From: Mytilus trossulus
Lineage: Eukaryota; Mollusca; Bivalvia; Mytilida; Mytilidae
Length of the DNA: 64,000 nucleotides
Assembly: GCF_036588685.1 (NCBI RefSeq)
Contig: NC_086374.1
Location: forward strand, 63,486,457-63,550,456
Reading direction: 5' to 3'
Part shown: piece after piece, positions 59,935 through 64,000 of the stretch
Layout: every line of letters starts with the position of its first letter
Position numbering within the stretch: the first letter of the stretch is position 1
Program-made: the position numbers and the translations under genes
The notes under the pieces: generated by a model
The model's input: the letters and a program-made list of their open reading frames with translations, nothing else
The model's database searches: none
What the model was told of the DNA's origin: nothing

Positions 59935-60500
59935 GTGACGAAGATTCCAACTTTGTACATTCCAAGTGTAACGGTATATCAACATGTATTTTTTATTAAA
60001 TTATATTTATTCACCTAAAATATCCAGTAATATTTACTGCTGAAGTTAAATCAATCCAACGAGCATTGGTACAATGATAAGAGACGTAATTTCGATTGAT
60101 TTTTCCAAGGACTATCGGGAACAAAGTGTGTTCTAACGTCTGTCAAATATGAAATCGATTTTGTCAAGTCATTGGGCATTTATTTTCACACAGGATCGTA
60201 TGTAACATTATGCACATAGGAAAAATAACAGACCACCGGCGCAATCTCTATTGACAATTGTATGTTCCTCTTTTAAACAAGACGAAACAAGTCTACAGAT
60301 TATGTTTGCTAACATCCCGTTGGAAACAAAAACAATGTTAAGACCTAGTATTTCGTACATCCGGCCCTAATGGCGTTATCACATGTTAGTCACATGTTTC
60401 ACGTATGACCGGAAATGATTAGAACTTAAGGACAAAAATTTTAATAAATAACTGGACTTCTGTTTTGTGTGAAATGTAACGCATAACGATAACGTAATTT
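59935..60500. other. Non-repetitive 5' region of PIGK
   Basis: Less AT-rich than its surroundings and with more CpG, but without repeats. Presumed start of intron 1; no additional exon is evident. Confidence 0.4.
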
Positions 60501-60506
60501 TCTTAC

Positions 60507-60582
60507 TTAATTATTACGAAGATCAAAACAAGAATGTAAATCATCTCGGATTTACCTGTTTGAACATTTCGCGAGAGTTCAT
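60507..60582 (-). CDS. PIGK: Candidate first exon of PIGK (unresolved)
   Basis: Two alternatives exist on the minus strand. An ATG at 60582 gives MNSREMFKQ and a donor CAG|GTAAAT in phase 0, which fits exon 2 but has no signal peptide. A second ATG at 60544 gives the hydrophobic MIYILVLIFVII with a good donor AA|GTAAGA in phase 2, or a weak phase-0 donor after MIYILVLIF. PIGK needs an ER signal and exon 2 requires phase 0, so either a small intermediate exon was missed or the weak donor is used. Confidence 0.3.
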
Positions 60583-60927
60583 ATTTGCATATTGTTTTTA
60601 AGAATTCTATTACAACAAAGCAGATTACATCATCTAAAAATTGCGTTATGAAATCAGACACAAAAATCACGCCACTGTTCTTACATCTGCTACATAAATA
60701 CTTATAGTTCTCGGCATTTTCTTTTCACTATTCTTATTGGTCGATGTTCTTTGTTATTTGAAAGCAAAAGTTACGAATTTGCCGGTGACGATTATCTATA
60801 AATCAGTCAGCGTTATGCTCTTCGGAAGCAAAAAGTAACGCGAGTAACGACACAAAAATACGGTTGTAGAATCTTTGAAATTCGAATATTTTAATTTTTT
60901 TTCTAGGGAAGAGTAGCATACACTTGT
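60583..60927. promoter_or_regulatory. Possible bidirectional promoter region
   Basis: Unique sequence between the candidate PIGK first exon (minus) and a candidate first exon at 60943 (plus), with several CG dinucleotides (GTAACGCGAGTAACGAC near 60836). No specific core promoter element is called; the assignment rests on position. Confidence 0.3.
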
Positions 60928-60942
60928 ATGTTGATAAAAATA

Positions 60943-61146
60943 ATGGCATCTTTAGATGAAGTTGCAACTTTTCTTACAGTTATTCACATTTTATCACTTT
61001 TCTATAGTTATAGGAAACGAAGCCCAATAGCAAATTATGGTCCATATACTGTTTTGAAGGTGGTTTTTATTAAAATAGTGTTAGATAATTCATTACCATG
61101 CTTAAATTTATTCCAGCGTAAAAATAGACTATTAATTTACTTTTGA
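60943..61146 (+). CDS. Candidate first exon of an unrecognised divergent gene
   Basis: The ATG at 60943 has a good context (A at -3, G at +4) and encodes MASLDEVATFLTVIHILSLF, YSYRKRSPIANYGPYTVLK, a hydrophobic segment followed by basic residues. A weak phase-0 donor (GAAG|GTGGTT) at 61060 would end the exon there; otherwise the frame stops at 61146. Its position, head-to-head with PIGK, is typical of a divergent gene start. I do not recognise the protein, and the frame could be chance. Confidence 0.28.
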   Translation: MASLDEVATFLTVIHILSLFYSYRKRSPIANYGPYTVLKVVFIKIVLDNSLPCLNLFQRKNRLLIYF

Positions 61147-62228
61147 TCATTACTGTGTATCATTGATTTTGCTATGTTTAGCTATTCAAACAAGCAGATA
61201 ACATGGATAAGAAAACAAACATATATGAATTAATATATTATATTCAGTAAGTAAATGATGCATAGGCAACGGAATAAAACATTCATTTCCCTTAGCTTCA
61301 AGAGATATGAAGATTTTTTCACCCTAAAAAAAATCAAATTTACCTCGGACAAAGCCCTCATGAAATATGAATATTCTTGGGTAAAAAATCTTCATATCTC
61401 CCTCAGGAACGGGAAATAAATATATATAAAAGTCCAGTTATAAAAATTGTGAACCAAGAAAAGGATTAAAAAAATATTCTCATTTTCTGAATTTTTTTTT
61501 CTGATCGAGATACTAGAAGACGTATTTTAGAATTCAACGAAATGTACCTAAAATTTATATGCCCTAACAAAATAAGAATATCTTTGACCATAAATATTAT
61601 AGTTAACTTTTATAAACACAACTTCTTGTAATGTTCATGTTTATTCACTGGACCATCTCATAAAATCTTACATTATGTACATGTATTATCATGCTTATTG
61701 TCTGGTACAAGTAGACATAGTGTCAGACAGATAGAATCGCTACATATATTTCTAATGGGACAAGTGAAAAAATTGAAATTTAAAACAGTAATTGGGAAGG
61801 ATTTTTTTTACAATGGGACCATGGCCCTAATTTTGAGCAGTTCATATGAGCCGTTTAAAATAACATGTGTATAGACATAATAGATTATAATTTTATCTCC
61901 AAGTCAGGCAGTCTACTTCTGTTCAATTTCAGTATTGGAAGATGAGGTATTAATTTTTTTTAAAAGTAGAAAAAAAGAAAACATTTACATTCAAATTTAA
62001 TAAAATCAAAGGTTTTTCCAGATGCACATGTTTTGTCTGTAGTCTGTAGTCTGAGTAAACTTTGGGGTGAAAATGCAGCCATTTTAGCCATAGGTTCCAC
62101 ATGCACCTTATAAACACTTACAGGCTTGGAACTTCTTCATCTTCTTAAGAAATCATATTGATATATATATATTCTTCTTGAAGAAGTTCCCTGTATTTGT
62201 TACGAATTTTCAGTAAAAACACTGGGTT
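61147..62228. other. AT-rich sequence with a small inverted-repeat element
   Basis: Apart from 61284-61418, no feature is recognised. CTGTAGTCTGTAGTCTG near 62038 resembles flanks of the hairpin at 63196. Confidence 0.35.
61284..61418. mobile_element. Short inverted-repeat element
   Basis: GAGATATGAAGATTTTTTCA (61302) pairs with GTAAAAAATCTTCATATCTC (61381) across about 55 bases. Outer ATTTCCC (61285) and GGGAAAT (61411) extend the pairing. MITE-like, 135 bp, no coding frame. Confidence 0.6.
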
Positions 62229-62327
62229 AATGTAATCTCTCATTTGAGTATACATGTATATCCTTTTATAGTGGTTAAGGAGCACTATAAAAGGATATAC
62301 ATGTATACTCAAATGAGAGATTACATT
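62229..62327. repeat. Perfect 45-bp inverted repeat with 9-base spacer
   Basis: Left arm 62229-62273, spacer GTTAAGGAG, right arm 62283-62327. All 45 positions are complementary; the arms contain CTCATTTGAGTATACATGTA on the left. A partial third copy (TTATACTCATTTGAGGAA) follows at about 62338. Confidence 0.95.
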
Positions 62328-62529
62328 TTTGTAATTGTTATACTCATTTGAGGAATTTTTCCTCCTTTGACATGTTCTCCAAAACCTGTTAGGGTGCCTA
62401 TATGTATACCTCAATTCTGACTCTTAAAAGTCTGTCTGACATTAGTGAAGATGGTTTACATATGATTTTTCTTACGAGTGTGGATAGTAAACCCCTGTTG
62501 AAGTATTAAAAGGCAATTGTCATTGACAG

Positions 62530-62910
62530 TTGGTTAATGGTCCAGTGGTTAAGACTGATGGTTACAGTGCTGAAGGTCCTGAGTTCGATTCTAACGTGAG
62601 ATGTCGAATTTTCAGTACAGTAGGGTGATTTTCACCCTCCCACACACATCTCTGGTATCCAGACAGGAGTTTAAAATAGATAGGATACTTCGAGGGCCTC
62701 AGTAGCTTAAAGTTGTTCCCAGCTTGACCTGGAGATCAATTTTCTAAAATCTCTTACAGTTGTCTGTTCCTGACGAGAAGACTGGTGGTTCTCTGCAAGT
62801 GGTTTGGCTTCCTCCACCATAATAACAGACTTCCTGGTGTCCTACACGCTCCCTTGGGCGGTGTTTGGGTGGGGATTGTTCTGGTGGTCGGTTAATATTG
62901 TAAAGGACAC
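62530..62910 (+). mobile_element. tRNA-derived SINE
   Basis: The first ~70 bases look like a tRNA: TGGTCCAGTGGTTAAGAC (box A region) and GAGTTCGATTCTAACG (box B). They are followed by a non-tRNA body with GGTTCTCTGCAAGTGGTTTG and GCTTCCTCCACCATAATAAC, which resembles the central domains of widespread metazoan SINE superfamilies (Deu/Meta type). The 3' boundary is uncertain and could reach about 63050. The tRNA-like head lacks a proper acceptor stem, so it is not a functional tRNA gene. Confidence 0.65.
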
Positions 62911-63195
62911 ATTTCCATTAATCCTTAGGGAGTGAACATGGATCTGCTATACCCTTGCAGTCAATCAAGGGGTGCGTCTACACTGGCAGAATCCTGAAGT
63001 ACATACATCGACAGAAACAAAAGCCTGTGATTTACAGGAACAAACAAAAAATATCTAATATTCATTTTATCTTTCTGAAACACAAAATTTTGGTTTAGTT
63101 TTTACTCAGGGTAGTTTTGGAGGTTTCATTTTGATCCTTTTATAATGAGGCACATAAAAAGTAACAATTTTTATGTTGAGGCCTGTAGTCCATAT

Positions 63196-63268
63196 GCACT
63201 TGTTTCTGTTCATTGGAAGAGCCACTATAAACGTACATTACGGTCTTCCAATGGATAGAACCAAGTGC
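63196..63268. other. 73-nt stem-loop, miRNA-precursor-like
   Basis: The arm GCACTTGTTTCTGTTCATTG (63196) pairs with CAATGGATAGAACCAAGTGC (63249-63268), continuing into GAAGAGCC/GGTCTTC. About 25 of 27 positions pair (two of them G-U), with one mismatch, one bulge and an 18-base loop. It could be a microRNA precursor or a tiny inverted-repeat element. Confidence 0.5.
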
Positions 63269-63560
63269 CTGTGCTGTAGTCTGTAGATGCAAGCAACTAC
63301 ATGAGATCGAATTCCTTAAGTGACACCCTTCGTAGTGCTAGAAGTAGATTCATAGTTTACCTCACTATTACATCTATAACTCTGCAAACATGCAAAAATA
63401 ACAATAAGTTTGCAAAATAACATTTTGAAGGAAAAGGAACCGGGAGCTTCCATGTTGTTGATTTATTGTGATAACGCTAATAACCAAACTAGACATTACA
63501 AGGAACGCACTACCATAAAACCTTATAAGCAGATTTCAACTCCGTTTGCCAAATATTTTT
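63269..63560. other. Sequence with nothing recognised
   Basis: No gene or repeat seen before the simple-sequence tract. Confidence 0.35.
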
Positions 63561-63564
63561 TTTT

Positions 63565-63770
63565 TAGTTGTTTTTGTATTTGTTTTGTTTTATTTTGTTT
63601 TGCTTTGTTTTGTTTTGTTTTTTGTTTTTTGTTTTTTGTTTTTGTTTTTGTTTTTGTTTTTTGTTTTTTGTTTTTTGTTTTGTTTTGTTTTGTTTTGATT
63701 TGATTTGTTTTGTTTTTAGTTTTGTTTTGATCTTGTTTTGGATTATTTGTTTGTTTGGTTTTTTATGATA
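63565..63770 (+). repeat. (TTTTG)n-type simple repeat
   Basis: A mixture of TTTTG, TTTTTG and TTTTTTG units. The Phe/Cys/Leu-rich reading frames across it are artefacts. Confidence 0.95.
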
Positions 63771-63854
63771 ATTTTTTCTTACATTGGCTAGAGGTATAGG
63801 CCGGGGGAGGGACGGTTAAAAACATCTCAAAAACATGTTTAAACCCGCCGCTTT

Positions 63855-63871
63855 TAAAACTAAACTAAAAC

Positions 63872-63903
<32 letters not shown>

Positions 63904-63937
63904 CAAAACAAAACAAAACACAAAAACAAAACACACA

Positions 63938-63968
<31 letters not shown>

Positions 63969-64000
63969 CAATAAACAAAAAAAACAAACAAAACAAAACA
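63855..64000 (+). repeat. (AAAAC)n simple repeat running off the window
   Basis: AACAAAACAAAAC units from about 63875 to the end. It is the reverse complement of the (TTTTG)n tract 100 bases earlier, so the two could pair as a long imperfect hairpin. Confidence 0.95.

Noticed and set aside
62532..62602. tRNA gene
   Set aside because: Box A and B are present, but the acceptor stem is not formed and the sequence continues into a SINE body.
63410..63768. Phe/Cys/Leu-rich membrane-like frames
   Set aside because: Translation of (TTTTG)n simple sequence.

Overview
This window reads as AT-rich nuclear DNA from a bivalve mollusc, most likely a mussel (Mytilus or a close relative). The basis is GT-AG split genes with small exons and long introns, molluscan-type proteins (an innexin, a kringle receptor), and a very dense population of dispersed repeats of kinds I associate with Mytilus and oysters. 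The genus is inference from repeat content. There are no operons, CRISPR arrays or prokaryotic signals, and no recognisable reverse transcriptase or transposase gene.

Three genes can be assembled by hand. (1) 364-6971, plus strand: a three-exon gene for a small type I membrane protein with a signal peptide, one kringle domain, a Thr-rich stalk, a transmembrane helix and a short tail. All exon joins are phase 1. (2) 35311-37160, plus strand: a two-exon innexin of 418 residues. (3) 45785 to about 60580, minus strand: PIGK (GPI8), the caspase-like catalytic subunit of the GPI transamidase, with nine coding exons placed and the signal-peptide exon uncertain. Weaker candidates are a minus-strand exon near 40.3 kb, an exon-like reading frame at 27.9 kb, and a plus-strand first exon at 60943 that would be divergent from PIGK. 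The three genes share no obvious pathway; they look like ordinary neighbours separated by repeat-filled DNA.

Layout: 1-7 kb is the kringle gene; 7-10.5 kb is featureless; 10.5-27.4 kb is a diverged, roughly 6-kb segment present about three times in tandem and loaded with insertions; 27.4-35.3 kb is intergenic and includes an old copy of part of the kringle gene's first intron; 35.3-37.2 kb is the innexin; 37.2-45.6 kb is nested tandem-core repeat elements; 45.8-60.6 kb is PIGK, its introns containing further elements; 60.9-64 kb holds a possible divergent gene start, two striking hairpins, a tRNA-derived SINE and (TTTTG)n/(AAAAC)n tracts.

The most unusual observations are: (a) a seven-copy, apparently identical 82-bp tandem array inside PIGK that repeats most of a coding exon with its 3' splice site, while only the last copy has the 5' splice site; (b) six different repeat families that share one design of terminal hairpin, tandem core, GAC/CGG-type tract and complementary ends, resembling pearl/Helentron-type non-autonomous elements; (c) a perfect 45-bp inverted repeat at 62229-62327 and a pre-miRNA-sized hairpin at 63196-63268.
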